Notes under the pieces: model-generated | The model's database searches: none | The model's input: the letters and a program-made list of their open reading frames with translations, nothing else | What the model was told of the DNA's origin: nothing | Part shown: positions 18,296-28,063 of the stretch, in pieces | Layout: every line of letters begins with the position of its first letter | Numbering within the stretch: position 1 is the stretch's first letter | Translations under genes and position numbers: made by a program | Origin: Aequoribacter sp049615385 | Lineage (GTDB): Bacteria; Pseudomonadota; Gammaproteobacteria; Pseudomonadales; Halieaceae | Assembly (NCBI RefSeq): GCF_049615385.1 | Contig: NZ_JBMZFL010000003.1 | Strand: one strand, 5' to 3' | DNA: 64,000 nucleotides

Positions 18296-19687
18296 TCATG
18301 ACGGTTGAGTACTTTGGGGAGTCCGGAAAAATAGCCCGTACTTGAACGAGCTGATAGTTGAGCGTTGGTAGAGTACGATCAGCGCAACCATCAACGCGAG
18401 CACCTCCGCGATAGGCGCTGAGTACCAAATAGTTTTCACACCTAAGTACTGACTGAGCAAGAATATCAACGGAATCGAGAAACAGTAGGTTTTGACGATG
18501 CTCATGACGGCGGCGCGCTTAGCATCACCAATGCTTTGAAATAGCATGCCAACGACCATCAAGGGTCCCATTAGCGATAACGCGGCTGTCCAGATTGGCA
18601 GAATATGATCAACTCGAGTGATAACTTCGGGCGCATTGACGAACCACGAGCCAATACTTGCACTTAAATGCAGAATAAGCCCTTGAACTGCGCATCCGTA
18701 AAGCAGAGAGACCCACAACGCGGTTTTTATGGCATCGTTGGTGCGATCATACTGTTTAGCGCCGTAGGTATTGCCGACAATACTTTGAAAAGCAAGACTT
18801 AGCCCCAGAAGGGGCAAAAATACAAAAGTCATTACACGATTGATAATGCCATACGCGCTGACTGTGACCTCGTATTGATCGGGAGGGAGTGATTGCAAGT
18901 TGTACAGGATCGCACCTGAAGCCAGCGCTAAGCCTATGTAACGCAGGCTTGAGGGCGCTCCTAGGCTGATAAAGCGAATCCAAAGATTAACGCGTGAGCT
19001 GAACTTTATAAACGGTAGATTAAGGGCAGTGCGCTGCTGCAATCGGAAATAGCCCAGCGCTAGAAGCCCGATAATTTGTGCGCACACAGTGCCGTAGGCC
19101 GAGCCCGAAACCCCCCACTTAAGCTTCACAATAAATACATAATTTAAGACCGCGTTTAGGCAGACTACCACCAACGATAAGGTGGTCATAAACCGTATGT
19201 TGCCCTCGCATCGCAGCGAATCGCCATTAACAGCCAATGCAAATGAGATGGGGGTGGCGTAGGCCATGATCAATAAATAATCGTGGCTTAATGCGGCGAG
19301 CTCGATTTGCCCTTGATTGATCGCCAGCGTTAGCGTTTTCCCGTAATGTAAAAAGAATCCTATGAGCACGCCACTGACCAAGATCGACAGAGACAAGGCC
19401 TGAGCGTAAGTCTCGCGAGCGTGTATATAGTCTTTGGCGCCCAGAGCCCTAGCCATAATGCTAGCAAAGCCATTCGCGACCAAAGTGGATAGTGCAACAA
19501 AAAATAGGGTGGCGGGAAAGGTTGCCGTCACAGCAGCGAGTGCCTCTGCGCCCACAAAAACGCCCAAGAAATAGGCGTCAATGAGATTGAACGAGCCATT
19601 TACTAACATCATAAAAATAATGGGCAGGGCCGTCTTAATGAAAACTTGGCGCGTCGAGCCGACTAAATAAGCGTTGTGGGTGACCAT
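18296..19687 (-). CDS. MATE family efflux transporter
   Basis: A 463-residue protein with about twelve hydrophobic helices in two halves, typical of multi-antimicrobial extrusion (MATE) transporters, which exchange drugs or metabolites for Na+ or H+. The early LPIIFMMLVNGSFNLIDAYF, split here as LPIIFMML and NLIDAYF, is the family start region, and DSLRCEGNIRF near residue 180 and an internal repeat near residue 330 fit. Substrate unknown. Confidence 0.9.
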   Translation of the reverse strand: MVTHNAYLVGSTRQVFIKTALPIIFMMLVNGSFNLIDAYFLGVFVGAEALAAVTATFPATLFFVALSTLVANGFASIMARALGAKDYIHARETYAQALSLSILVSGVLIGFFLHYGKTLTLAINQGQIELAALSHDYLLIMAYATPISFALAVNGDSLRCEGNIRFMTTLSLVVVCLNAVLNYVFIVKLKWGVSGSAYGTVCAQIIGLLALGYFRLQQRTALNLPFIKFSSRVNLWIRFISLGAPSSLRYIGLALASGAILYNLQSLPPDQYEVTVSAYGIINRVMTFVFLPLLGLSLAFQSIVGNTYGAKQYDRTNDAIKTALWVSLLYGCAVQGLILHLSASIGSWFVNAPEVITRVDHILPIWTAALSLMGPLMVVGMLFQSIGDAKRAAVMSIVKTYCFSIPLIFLLSQYLGVKTIWYSAPIAEVLALMVALIVLYQRSTISSFKYGLFFRTPQSTQPS

Positions 19688-19895
19688 TATTTATCCATGA
19701 CTTCTAGGAACCGCTGAGTGCTGCCTTTCGGTTTACCGACAATTTGGACCGTGATTATCGACCTCCGGCCTGGTTGGGTCAAACGGCTTCTCCCGGGTCC
19801 AGCATCATCTTGCTAAAAGTTCAATGTTCATCGATTACGCTTATATCATAGTGCTAGAACAGGTCACTTTGCGTTTCAGGCTTTTATTTGCGCCG

Positions 19896-19923
19896 CAACG
19901 AAAAAGGCCCCCAAGTGGGGGCC
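19896..19923 (-). terminator. Terminator of the second TonB receptor gene
   Basis: On the minus strand the inverted pair AGGCCCCC / GGGGGCCT with a short loop is followed by a T run, about 25 bases after the receptor stop at 19948. Confidence 0.87.
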
Positions 19924-19947
19924 TGCGTGTTTTCGAGCGGAAGGAGA

Positions 19948-22377
19948 TTAGAACGAGTATTCCGCGGAGATTGCCCATGTGCGGGGCGCCGTGTAGCCGC
20001 CGTTGGCCATGACCGATATATCAAACGTATTGATCAGCTGGCGTTCATCAGAAAGGTTTTTACCTTCTACTGCAAAGCGCCATTTTTCATCGGCAGTGGT
20101 GTACGCAGCCATGGCATTGTACGTCCAATAATCGTCGCCTTTTTGCGCGGTCTTAATCGGATTTGTCAGATCAATCGGTGAGTTGAGATACATTTCGTCT
20201 TGGAAGCTCGCATCACCAGAGAGTGTTAAGTTACCGCTGGCCATTTCTGTGCGATACAACGCGCGGATCTGTCCGGTCCATTCGGGCGCGTAACCTAGCG
20301 CGGTTGTGGGCGCTTTGTTGATGAAGCTACCGTCCGCTTGTTGCTCGGGGAACTCGTCAACGGTTTGGTCTAGATAACCTACGTTGGCATTAATCAGTAA
20401 ACCTTCAATAGGTGTCTGCCAAGTAAGCTCTGCCTCGAAGCCCTCTGACGAAACTTTACCGACGTTACGTGTGAGCGATACTAAGTCTCCCTGTGTGAGG
20501 ATAATAGTTTGCATCTGCTTATCTTCATAGTCGTTCATGAAATACTCAGCGTTGAAGCGCAACTTGCCATCCGCAAAAGTCGACTTCACACCGAGGGATA
20601 CAGTGGCAACCGTTTCCGGATCGTAGGCCTCATTATTCGTCGTGTTCGCGTTAAAGCCGCCCGCTTTAAAACCCTGTGAGTACCCTAAATACACCATGGT
20701 GTCGTCACTGAGGCTGTATTTTACTCGGGCATTTGGAGTGAACTCAGTCCAACTGTCCGTCGCGTAAAGGTCTTCGACGGTGGTGACTGATACGAATTGA
20801 GAGGCGCCCGGAACAAATGCAACGAAATCTCCATTGCCTTGGCTTTGAAAGAACGCATTCATTTGCGCCATGGCAGCCGCTACAGCGCCCTCCATGCCGG
20901 GTTTGATGGCCATCGGCAGGCGACCACCAGCAACCAAACTCGAAACGACAAGCGCGTAATAATCGCGTTGGTAACGGGTCGAAGAGTCTTGTGTTTTCTC
21001 GTCTTCGGTCCAGCGGGCCCCAAGAGACAGTTGCAGTGAGTCGCTCACGTCCCAATCTACGTTACCGTAGATAGACGTCGAGGTAACGTCGCGATTGTCA
21101 CGGAGGCTTTCACCTGTTTGGTTGAGGACCCCGCGCAAGTATGGTGTTTGCGGGGTGCCACCACCATCCTGATCGAACTCCCCATCGAGGTAGTAAAGAC
21201 CAGCGACCGCTTGAATATTGTCACTGCTATAGTTCAGCTGCAGCTCCTGGCTGAAGTCTTTGCTATTCAAGCCGTCCCGCAGCGTTTGAATCCAAAGCTG
21301 CTCGCTAGTGTCAAAATCATAAACCTGAGTTGAGGTCATATCGCGCAGGGCAGTGATTGATTTGAGAGATAGCGAATCATTCACCTCCCATTTGAGGGTG
21401 ACATCGACATTCTGTTGCTCGAACCCATACTTGTCAAAGTCTTGATAGGCGGTTGATACTGAGTCTATGTCTGTCGGGATTGTGGTGTCGTGAGGGCCTA
21501 AAGGTAGCCCGGGTGAAACGCCAGTCAAACCAAACGAGGAGAAGAAGCTGTCTGCCGTATAGGCGATTGCTGTCAATCCACCGATGGACGCAGGAGCAAA
21601 CGCAATTCGGTTTGGAAGTACGGGCATAGAGCTGTCTTTAACATAAGACGCGTTCAATTTGACACTCAGCGCGTCTGAAGCTTGCCACAGCAACGCAGCT
21701 CGCGCGGCTTGCATGTCTTTATCCCAAAACTCTCTATCGTCGACGGTATTTTGCTGCCAACCATCGCGCTGCACATTGGTGACGGCAAAAGAGCCGCTTA
21801 AGTTATCGCTTAATGGGCCCGAGAAGCTTGCTTTGATGCGATTATAAGAGTCAGAGCCAAACTTTACTTCGACCGAGCCAGTGGGCTCATCACTGGGGTC
21901 ACGCGTTATATAACGGATGGCGCCACCAATGGTATTTCTGCCGTACAGATGCCCCTGAGGGCCTTTCAGAATTTCGATCCTTTCGATATCGAGTAGCTCT
22001 AACATCCCACCAGTGGTCCGCTCAGAGTATACGTCATCGACATAGATCCCAATGCCTTGGTCATAGCCAGGGTTGTTACCGATACCGCGCATGAACACGC
22101 CTATACCGCCGGCCACCAGACCGCTAGTTTCGTGCACCTGGACGTTGGGGCTCATGCGTCCCACCTCGACGAGGTTGTCAATTTGTGCGTTGCGGAGTTC
22201 CGTTTGCGAGAATGCCGAAATGGACATAGGAACATCTTGCAGGTTTTCGCTGCGCTTCCTGGCAGTCACGACAACTTCTTCCAGTGCGCTCACGTCTGCG
22301 AGTACTGGAGTCGTATCTATCGTAATAGCTGCCAACACTGCGAGCGTAAGCGCTGATTTATGCGTTGCGTGTTTCAT
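19948..22377 (-). CDS. TonB-dependent receptor (second)
   Basis: An 809-residue outer-membrane receptor. The signal peptide ends in TTPVLADV, followed by LEEVVVTARKRSENLQ (TonB box and plug start), the plug (DVPMSISAFSQ ... KGPQGHLYGRNTIGGAI), and a barrel ending in the AEYSF terminal Phe. It shares the plug pattern of the first receptor in this window but differs through most of the barrel. Upstream lies a perfect inverted repeat at 22444-22464. Substrate unknown. Confidence 0.94.
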   Translation of the reverse strand: MKHATHKSALTLAVLAAITIDTTPVLADVSALEEVVVTARKRSENLQDVPMSISAFSQTELRNAQIDNLVEVGRMSPNVQVHETSGLVAGGIGVFMRGIGNNPGYDQGIGIYVDDVYSERTTGGMLELLDIERIEILKGPQGHLYGRNTIGGAIRYITRDPSDEPTGSVEVKFGSDSYNRIKASFSGPLSDNLSGSFAVTNVQRDGWQQNTVDDREFWDKDMQAARAALLWQASDALSVKLNASYVKDSSMPVLPNRIAFAPASIGGLTAIAYTADSFFSSFGLTGVSPGLPLGPHDTTIPTDIDSVSTAYQDFDKYGFEQQNVDVTLKWEVNDSLSLKSITALRDMTSTQVYDFDTSEQLWIQTLRDGLNSKDFSQELQLNYSSDNIQAVAGLYYLDGEFDQDGGGTPQTPYLRGVLNQTGESLRDNRDVTSTSIYGNVDWDVSDSLQLSLGARWTEDEKTQDSSTRYQRDYYALVVSSLVAGGRLPMAIKPGMEGAVAAAMAQMNAFFQSQGNGDFVAFVPGASQFVSVTTVEDLYATDSWTEFTPNARVKYSLSDDTMVYLGYSQGFKAGGFNANTTNNEAYDPETVATVSLGVKSTFADGKLRFNAEYFMNDYEDKQMQTIILTQGDLVSLTRNVGKVSSEGFEAELTWQTPIEGLLINANVGYLDQTVDEFPEQQADGSFINKAPTTALGYAPEWTGQIRALYRTEMASGNLTLSGDASFQDEMYLNSPIDLTNPIKTAQKGDDYWTYNAMAAYTTADEKWRFAVEGKNLSDERQLINTFDISVMANGGYTAPRTWAISAEYSF

Positions 22378-22443
22378 ATCAACTTCCCATTTTTGCCGTT
22401 ATCGTTAGTCTAAACGCACGCTTGAGGGGTGCGCTGTGGCCAA

Positions 22444-22464
22444 GGTACCAGACCGGTTGGTACC
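22444..22464. promoter_or_regulatory. Perfect inverted repeat upstream of a TonB receptor
   Basis: GGTACCA and TGGTACC are separated by 7 bases, in the intergenic space between the divergent TonB receptor (start 22377) and the alcohol dehydrogenase (start 22618). It could be a repressor operator. The size fits a dimeric regulator, but which one is not known. Confidence 0.4.
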
Positions 22465-22617
22465 GTCAATATTCCAAATGGAGTATATCGAGCCTGTCGG
22501 GTTCCTTGGTCGCATCGCCCCCTCAGTGGTCACTTAAATTGCACGGTAAGCGCGATGATTGAGTGCAGCTAAGACTTGACGTATGGTATAGGCTTGAACC
22601 AATAATGAGATTTAATT

Positions 22618-23664
22618 ATGACGACAACTGTAAAAAGCTACGCTGCCTTTGATCCTGATTCATCATTGGGAGCGTGGGATTTAGAGCGCAGAGTCACCGA
22701 ACCGAAAGATGTTGCCATAGAGATCCGCTACTGCGGAGTTTGTCACAGCGATTTGCACTCAGCCAAAAACCACTGGGGGAATACCCACTACCCCTTAGTG
22801 CCAGGCCATGAAATCGTTGGCGTCGTTTCCGAAGTGGGCAGTGACGTTACCAAATACAAAGTGGGTGACTGGGTAGCTGTGGGTTGTTTGGTGGACAGCT
22901 GTGGCCAATGTGGCTCTTGCCACGAAAATGAAGAGCAGTACTGTGAACGGGGCTATATCGGCACTTACGGTGCCATTGGACGCGATGGCAAGCCCACGCA
23001 AGGTGGCTACTCTCAGAAAATCGTCGTCGTCGAGGACTTCGTACTGCGTGTGCCAGAGGGTCTCGATCCCGCGTCGGCAGCTCCCTTGCTCTGTGCGGGC
23101 ATCACCTCGTATTCTCCTCTAAACTTTCATAAAGTCGGTCCGGGGATGAAAGTCGGCGTGATCGGCTTGGGCGGATTAGGCCACATGGCGCTTAAGTTTG
23201 CCGTGGCCATGGGGGCTGAAGTAACCATGTTTACCACCTCGGCGTCCAAGCGTGAAGAAGCCGCACGACTCGGCGCGCATCATGTCGTTTTATCAACTGA
23301 GCGTGCTGAAATGAAAGCGACCTTCAATACTCTCGATTTGATTGTTGATACCGTTCCAGTGCCTCACGATTTGGGTGGCTACATACGCTGTTTGCGCCGC
23401 AATGGCAATTTGGTGATGACGGGCCCCATTGGTTTACAAGAGCCGCCATTAAACAATGGGTTGTTGATAATGGGGCGTAAAGCAGTATCGGGCTCTGCTA
23501 TTGGCGGGATCGCGGAAACACAGCAAATGTTGGATTTTTGTGCCGAGTCAGGTGTCACATGCGAAGTGGAAATGATCGCGATGGATTACATTAACGAGGC
23601 TTACGAACGCCTTGAGAAGAATGACGTTCACTATCGATTCGTCATCGACATGGCAACGCTTTAA
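22618..23664 (+). CDS. Zinc-dependent alcohol dehydrogenase (YahK-like)
   Basis: A 348-residue medium-chain dehydrogenase. It has the catalytic zinc site (CGVCHSDLH near residue 37, GHEIVGVV near 62), a structural zinc lobe with four cysteines (C at CGQCGSCHENEEQYC), and the cofactor loop GLGGLGH near residue 182. The pattern is that of the YahK/CAD-like NADP(H) aldehyde reductase group. It is divergent from the second TonB receptor. Confidence 0.92.
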   Translation: MTTTVKSYAAFDPDSSLGAWDLERRVTEPKDVAIEIRYCGVCHSDLHSAKNHWGNTHYPLVPGHEIVGVVSEVGSDVTKYKVGDWVAVGCLVDSCGQCGSCHENEEQYCERGYIGTYGAIGRDGKPTQGGYSQKIVVVEDFVLRVPEGLDPASAAPLLCAGITSYSPLNFHKVGPGMKVGVIGLGGLGHMALKFAVAMGAEVTMFTTSASKREEAARLGAHHVVLSTERAEMKATFNTLDLIVDTVPVPHDLGGYIRCLRRNGNLVMTGPIGLQEPPLNNGLLIMGRKAVSGSAIGGIAETQQMLDFCAESGVTCEVEMIAMDYINEAYERLEKNDVHYRFVIDMATL

Positions 23665-23683
23665 ATACCAGTGTCATTGGGCC

Positions 23684-25294
23684 TCAGCGGCCCTTTAACG
23701 CCTCGATTTGCTCTTTTTTGTTAGAAGGCACGGTACTGAATCGGTCGGTGTAGTGCTTTCTCCAATCAGGAGATGGCAGAGGCAGCTGCTGGCTATCAGT
23801 GGTTCGTGACGGCGTAAATATCGGAACTGGCTGTGTTGTTCGAATTTGCTCCAGCCAAAACACGCCATCGTACTCACCGCTGTTGCCCCGTGTCGCGATA
23901 AGATCGATATCTCCGTCGTCGTCTAGGTCGTGTGAAATGTATTGGTCGTACATGCCTCGAACGCGCCGGGACACGTCGTGACGGATCCACGATTTGCTCA
24001 GATCTCCCGGGTTCTCAAACCATGCAATTCGTGCGACGGAAGAATTGCGCGTTACTCGCGGATCATCTTGCGTGCGAGAGTCACCAGAGTAGCCGCCTTT
24101 AACGATGTTAAGACCTGAGTAGCCTCCGGTGATTGCGTCAATGTCGCCGTCACCATCGATATCCCCAATGCCTACTCCGATAATCCAATCCGGCAAGGTG
24201 TTACCGATTCTGGTGTACAGCCAGGATTGTGTAAGGTCTTCTGGCTGTTTTAGCCAACCAAGTCCGGCGTGGCTCCACTGACGTGATCCCTCGAATTCTA
24301 GTACGTTAGTGATCAGGTCTAAGTGGCCATCGTTATCGATATCCGCAAACTCTGCATTGAACGCTTGTGATCGCCCTTGCCAATGCTCGGGAGTGTCAAA
24401 TGATGCGAGGATTTGAATTGGAATCGAGCGATGTTGCATGTGGCCATTATCGTCAGTACCCAAGTTTTCAATTATGTACATCTGGTGTTGTACACGTTTG
24501 GCTACCAGCACATCGATATCGTCATCGTTATCTATATCGACCGGAATGGCCTGGTTTGGAACACCACCGGCGAAGAGTATTTGCTCTTGCCAGGATTCGT
24601 CTTTTAGCGGGTCACCCCGCAGGTAGAAGGCGGAAGTGGTGCGGTCTGTTGTTTGGGTATCCTTAGCATCTACGACATCCGCATGTCCCTTGTTGGCACC
24701 CAATATTTCCAGTTGGCCGTCGCCGTTTAGGTCGGCCAGAGCAGTTTGAATCCAAGATCCTCGATTCCGAGTGGCTGACAGAATAAGGTGCGGCCAAAGT
24801 TGGGAGCGCGCTTGTGGGCCTGGATTTTGAAAATAAGCAAGGTGCGCATCTTCGCAAGCCACCACCATGTCGATCCAGCCATCCCCATTGATGTCGCCAA
24901 GGGCGACGTCTTCTATCGCGCCGACCGTTGCGCCTTGTGCAATCGTTATGTTAAGCCAAGTGTCCGCAGTGCCTTTGTTAAATGCGATACGCAGATGATG
25001 CGAGTCCTCGTGCACTGAAACAATATCGAGCTGCCCATCCTTATCAAAGTCAGCCATTGCCAGACCATCGCCGCCACGAATAGGTTCCCCGCCATTAATA
25101 CCCTCGTCATCAATGCGGTGCTCCCGCCAGCTCATAAAATAGCCAGAGCCTGTTGCATTCGCCATCGTTTTCGCAACAACACCGTCTTCGTCGGCTGCCA
25201 CATAAGTTGCAACAGAATTTATTAGGGCTAAAGCGCCTGCAAAAGCGCGGGATTTTTTTATTGTTCGTTGCACAGGTGAGGGTCTCCACGCCAT
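23684..25294 (-). CDS. Secreted FG-GAP/VCBS beta-propeller protein
   Basis: A 536-residue exported protein with about seven repeats carrying calcium-loop motifs (DFDKDGQLDI, DINGDGWID, DLNGDGQLE, DIDNDDDID, DIDNDGHLD, DIDGDGDID, DLDDDGDID). This is the FG-GAP/VCBS repeat that forms a seven-bladed beta-propeller, usually for surface binding or carbohydrate and protein recognition. ATG 25294 begins the longest frame. GTG 25273, with GGAG ten bases upstream and directly before the basic start of the signal peptide, is equally likely. Function unknown. Confidence 0.8.
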   Translation of the reverse strand: MAWRPSPVQRTIKKSRAFAGALALINSVATYVAADEDGVVAKTMANATGSGYFMSWREHRIDDEGINGGEPIRGGDGLAMADFDKDGQLDIVSVHEDSHHLRIAFNKGTADTWLNITIAQGATVGAIEDVALGDINGDGWIDMVVACEDAHLAYFQNPGPQARSQLWPHLILSATRNRGSWIQTALADLNGDGQLEILGANKGHADVVDAKDTQTTDRTTSAFYLRGDPLKDESWQEQILFAGGVPNQAIPVDIDNDDDIDVLVAKRVQHQMYIIENLGTDDNGHMQHRSIPIQILASFDTPEHWQGRSQAFNAEFADIDNDGHLDLITNVLEFEGSRQWSHAGLGWLKQPEDLTQSWLYTRIGNTLPDWIIGVGIGDIDGDGDIDAITGGYSGLNIVKGGYSGDSRTQDDPRVTRNSSVARIAWFENPGDLSKSWIRHDVSRRVRGMYDQYISHDLDDDGDIDLIATRGNSGEYDGVFWLEQIRTTQPVPIFTPSRTTDSQQLPLPSPDWRKHYTDRFSTVPSNKKEQIEALKGR

Positions 25295-25463
25295 TGCTTC
25301 ACGTTATAGCAAATGTTGAGTTGGTACCAAACGTTAGGTAGAAACCCCTCTGATTTGCTGGCAGATTCAAGACATCGCGACGGAATTGGTTCTCAGCTGT
25401 TTCAGTTGTTGCCGTTGAGATGCTGTGCCTTCGCCAGCAAGTCGTTTTAGCGTCATCTTGGGA

Positions 25464-26057
25464 TTAGATAAAACGATGCCCCGGGGGTTGACCCGCGAGA
25501 CCCATCAGTTCTGGGTAAAGACGCAGAAACCCATGCTCGAGATGCTCGCGATTTTGCTGGATGTCCAAAATTGATTCAGTAAATGAATTCGGGTACCGGA
25601 TCCGACTGGCGGCGCGTTCAATGACTTTGAATATCATGTCTTCCTCGCGGTAAGCACTAAACCAATCTTGTGTCGTCATGCGTCCGAGCGCAAATCGCAT
25701 GGTTTCGCTCGGCACTAGGTGTCGGGAATTGTCGAGCAATGCATAAGTCTGCTTGATAAAGTCGGCGAGGGGCAGCTCATAGAAGCTTTCCCAGTGTTTG
25801 CAAAGCAGATAGTCAAAATAGATATCGATGGCCACCCCCGCAAACCTGCGGGTATGTGCTTGGAACAGGGGCTTCAGGTTGACAACCCCTGGGTGCCGGT
25901 CGGTTAACGCGTCGACTTTGCGGTGGTTGTCCAGCCCTTCTCGTATTTCGGGGTAGAGAGTGTGAAGCTCGACCCCCTTCATGAAGTCACCTAGCAGATT
26001 GCCAATCAGCGACAGTGGAGTCGCTTTACTAAGCGCGGTGTGTGCGAGGTAGTTCAT
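25464..26057 (-). CDS. acpH: ACP phosphodiesterase-like protein
   Basis: AcpH removes 4'-phosphopantetheine from acyl carrier protein. The 197-residue protein has the family start MNYLAHTALS, the metal-binding GNLLGDFMKG near residue 20, and conserved DNHRKVDALTDRHPGV around residues 42-57 with the expected Asp and His residues. Length matches E. coli AcpH (193). It is divergent from the peroxiredoxin gene. Confidence 0.87.
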   Translation of the reverse strand: MNYLAHTALSKATPLSLIGNLLGDFMKGVELHTLYPEIREGLDNHRKVDALTDRHPGVVNLKPLFQAHTRRFAGVAIDIYFDYLLCKHWESFYELPLADFIKQTYALLDNSRHLVPSETMRFALGRMTTQDWFSAYREEDMIFKVIERAASRIRYPNSFTESILDIQQNREHLEHGFLRLYPELMGLAGQPPGHRFI

Positions 26058-26222
26058 AGTTCACTGTTTTATCGTGGGTATTTCAGTTGCAAGCGCGCCT
26101 ATCATCGGTTTTATCGATCAAATATATTCGTTTTATTTAATATAAAAGCACGCTCTATGAGTCCATACTAACACCAGTGCAATGGATTGGCCGTTGTGCG
26201 ATTCACTCAAGAGGTAATTATC

Positions 26223-26876
26223 ATGGGAATACGTATAAACGAAGTCATGCCCAATTTAGAGCTAGAAACAGATCAAGGCACGTTCATGTTGCACGACTGG
26301 ATAGGCGATAGCTGGGCAATTTTATTCAGCCACCCGAAAGATTTCACACCTGTATGCACCACCGAATTTGGCGCAGTAGCGCAGCTCGTAGATGAATGGG
26401 CAAAGCGCAACACCAAAGTGATTGGCCTGTCGGTTGATGGCGTAGAAGAGCACAAAGAATGGAAAGCGGATATCGAGCAATATGCCGAGGCACCTGCGAC
26501 CTTTCCTATCATTGCCGATGAGTCTTTGGCGGTCTCGAAGGCTTTGGACATGTTGCCCGCAAACGCCTATCTGCCAGATGGTCGCACCGCGGCTGACTCT
26601 GCGAGCGTACGTGTCGTTTTTATTATTAGCCCTGATAAAAAGCTGCAGTTGTCGATGAGCTACCCAATGTCGGTAGGCCGTAACTTTGCGGAAGTATTGC
26701 GGGCTTTGGATGCACTTCAAGCGACCTATGGAGTACCTATTGCAACGCCTGCGAACTGGGTTCAGGGTCAAGATGTGATTGTAGCTTTGTCGCTGGATGA
26801 TGCGGCGGCTAAAGAGAAGTTTGGTGAGATTGATATCAAACTACCTTATCTTCGTACCACCAAACAGCCTAAGTAG
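26223..26876 (+). CDS. 1-Cys peroxiredoxin (Prx6-type)
   Basis: A 217-residue thiol peroxidase with the peroxidatic motif FTPVCTTEF (Cys near residue 45) and a C-terminal domain like Prx6. No second cysteine is present, so it is a 1-Cys type that needs an outside reductant. The frame is open from 26187, but ATG 26223 with AGAGGT about 10 bases upstream is the standard start. A hairpin at 26890-26909 follows the gene. Confidence 0.92.
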   Translation: MGIRINEVMPNLELETDQGTFMLHDWIGDSWAILFSHPKDFTPVCTTEFGAVAQLVDEWAKRNTKVIGLSVDGVEEHKEWKADIEQYAEAPATFPIIADESLAVSKALDMLPANAYLPDGRTAADSASVRVVFIISPDKKLQLSMSYPMSVGRNFAEVLRALDALQATYGVPIATPANWVQGQDVIVALSLDDAAAKEKFGEIDIKLPYLRTTKQPK

Positions 26877-26889
26877 TTGGGCCGTGAGC

Positions 26890-26909
26890 GGCAGGCGGAT
26901 GCGCCTGCC
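26890..26909 (+). terminator. Hairpin after the peroxiredoxin gene
   Basis: GGCAGGCG pairs with CGCCTGCC across a 4-base loop, 13 bases after the stop codon. The downstream T run is poor, so it may be a terminator or only an mRNA 3' stabiliser. Confidence 0.5.
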
Positions 26910-26995
26910 ACTCCGTTTCAAACCTGCAATCTAGGATCTACTGCTAGGACGTCCTGAGACGCTCGCGGTATGAGTCAATGCAGGTCAGGTAAGCG

Positions 26996-28063
26996 CTAGC
27001 GAAGTACGATGGGCGTCAACCTAAACCTACTGTCGCTATCTGGCGTGACGGTCAGTTTGACCCAGCTGTTGTCTTTGTCTCCAAAGACTTGGACGCGCGT
27101 GAAGTTGTGCTGCAGGCGACCATCATCGTCGTACATCGGTTTATCGATCTTGAAGTAGTGCGAATCGCCATGCACGAGCAGAACGTCTCCGTCAAAGGTT
27201 TTTGTCTGCTTTTCTAGCGTCTTATAGAAATCCGAATAGCCATTTTCGGTTGTTAGGCTCGGGATAAAGTCGTCCTCAAACCCGCCGTCGGACAGCTCGA
27301 AGGGGAAGAAGATGTCCGCTTGAATGAGCACCACAAGGCCTCGGTAATCATTGGTCCTTGCGTCCTCGAACGCAGCAGTAAGCCAAATAAGATTAGCGGC
27401 GTTGCGCTCCTCGTATTCATCAGACGCGGCTTTGCAGTCGTCAGAACTTCGTTTTGACTCTTTGCTGCATTGCTTTTTCGTGACCACTAAATTGTTGTTG
27501 CTGCCGGGGATAGAGAGCGATACAAACATCACTCCGTTTTTTACAAAACGGCTGTTCTCGCTGTAGGCGCCGCCATCTTTTGCTTGTCGTGTAAGATCAA
27601 GAGGAAACTTACCCTGGCTTTTATCGGTTGAGAAAAAGAATGTTCGCAAATAGTCCAGCCGCTCCAAAGGGTCATAGCTGCCGTTAGACGTGCGGTGGCA
27701 GTCCGTCCATTCGTTATCGCCTAATGAGTAAATAGTAGGGGCAGTTATAGCATTAAAAACCTCTTGGATATCACCGCCGATTGCCTGATCGGTACACTCA
27801 GAATGGCCTGCTTTCGTGTCGCCAGTGTACAGAGTGAACGCCAGATCGTGCGCGTTCATCGAATCGATAGTTTGCTGCGTTCGGCGCGCTCTCAGTTCGT
27901 CATCTCCGCTATAGAATTGGTCACCCCACAGCGCTACCGTGAAACTGCCCGATTCATGGTTAGGATCTGCTGTTGAGTTTTGTGTGACCAGGCTAAGCCC
28001 AAGGAGGCTAGCTGCAAAGCACAGGATCTTGACGCTTGCTGAGGGGGCGCGGGCACACAGCAC
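26996..28063 (-). CDS. Secreted calcineurin-like metallophosphoesterase
   Basis: A 355-residue exported protein. After a signal peptide it has the calcineurin-fold metal motifs in order: ALWGDQFYSGDD, LYTGDTKAGHSE, SLGDNEWTD (the GNHD-like site) and LVHGDSHYF (the GHxH-like site). It is therefore probably a periplasmic or extracellular phosphomono- or diesterase. It is divergent from a TonB receptor that has PHO-box-like half-sites in its promoter, consistent with a phosphorus-scavenging pair. Confidence 0.75.
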   Translation of the reverse strand: MLCARAPSASVKILCFAASLLGLSLVTQNSTADPNHESGSFTVALWGDQFYSGDDELRARRTQQTIDSMNAHDLAFTLYTGDTKAGHSECTDQAIGGDIQEVFNAITAPTIYSLGDNEWTDCHRTSNGSYDPLERLDYLRTFFFSTDKSQGKFPLDLTRQAKDGGAYSENSRFVKNGVMFVSLSIPGSNNNLVVTKKQCSKESKRSSDDCKAASDEYEERNAANLIWLTAAFEDARTNDYRGLVVLIQADIFFPFELSDGGFEDDFIPSLTTENGYSDFYKTLEKQTKTFDGDVLLVHGDSHYFKIDKPMYDDDGRLQHNFTRVQVFGDKDNSWVKLTVTPDSDSRFRLTPIVLR

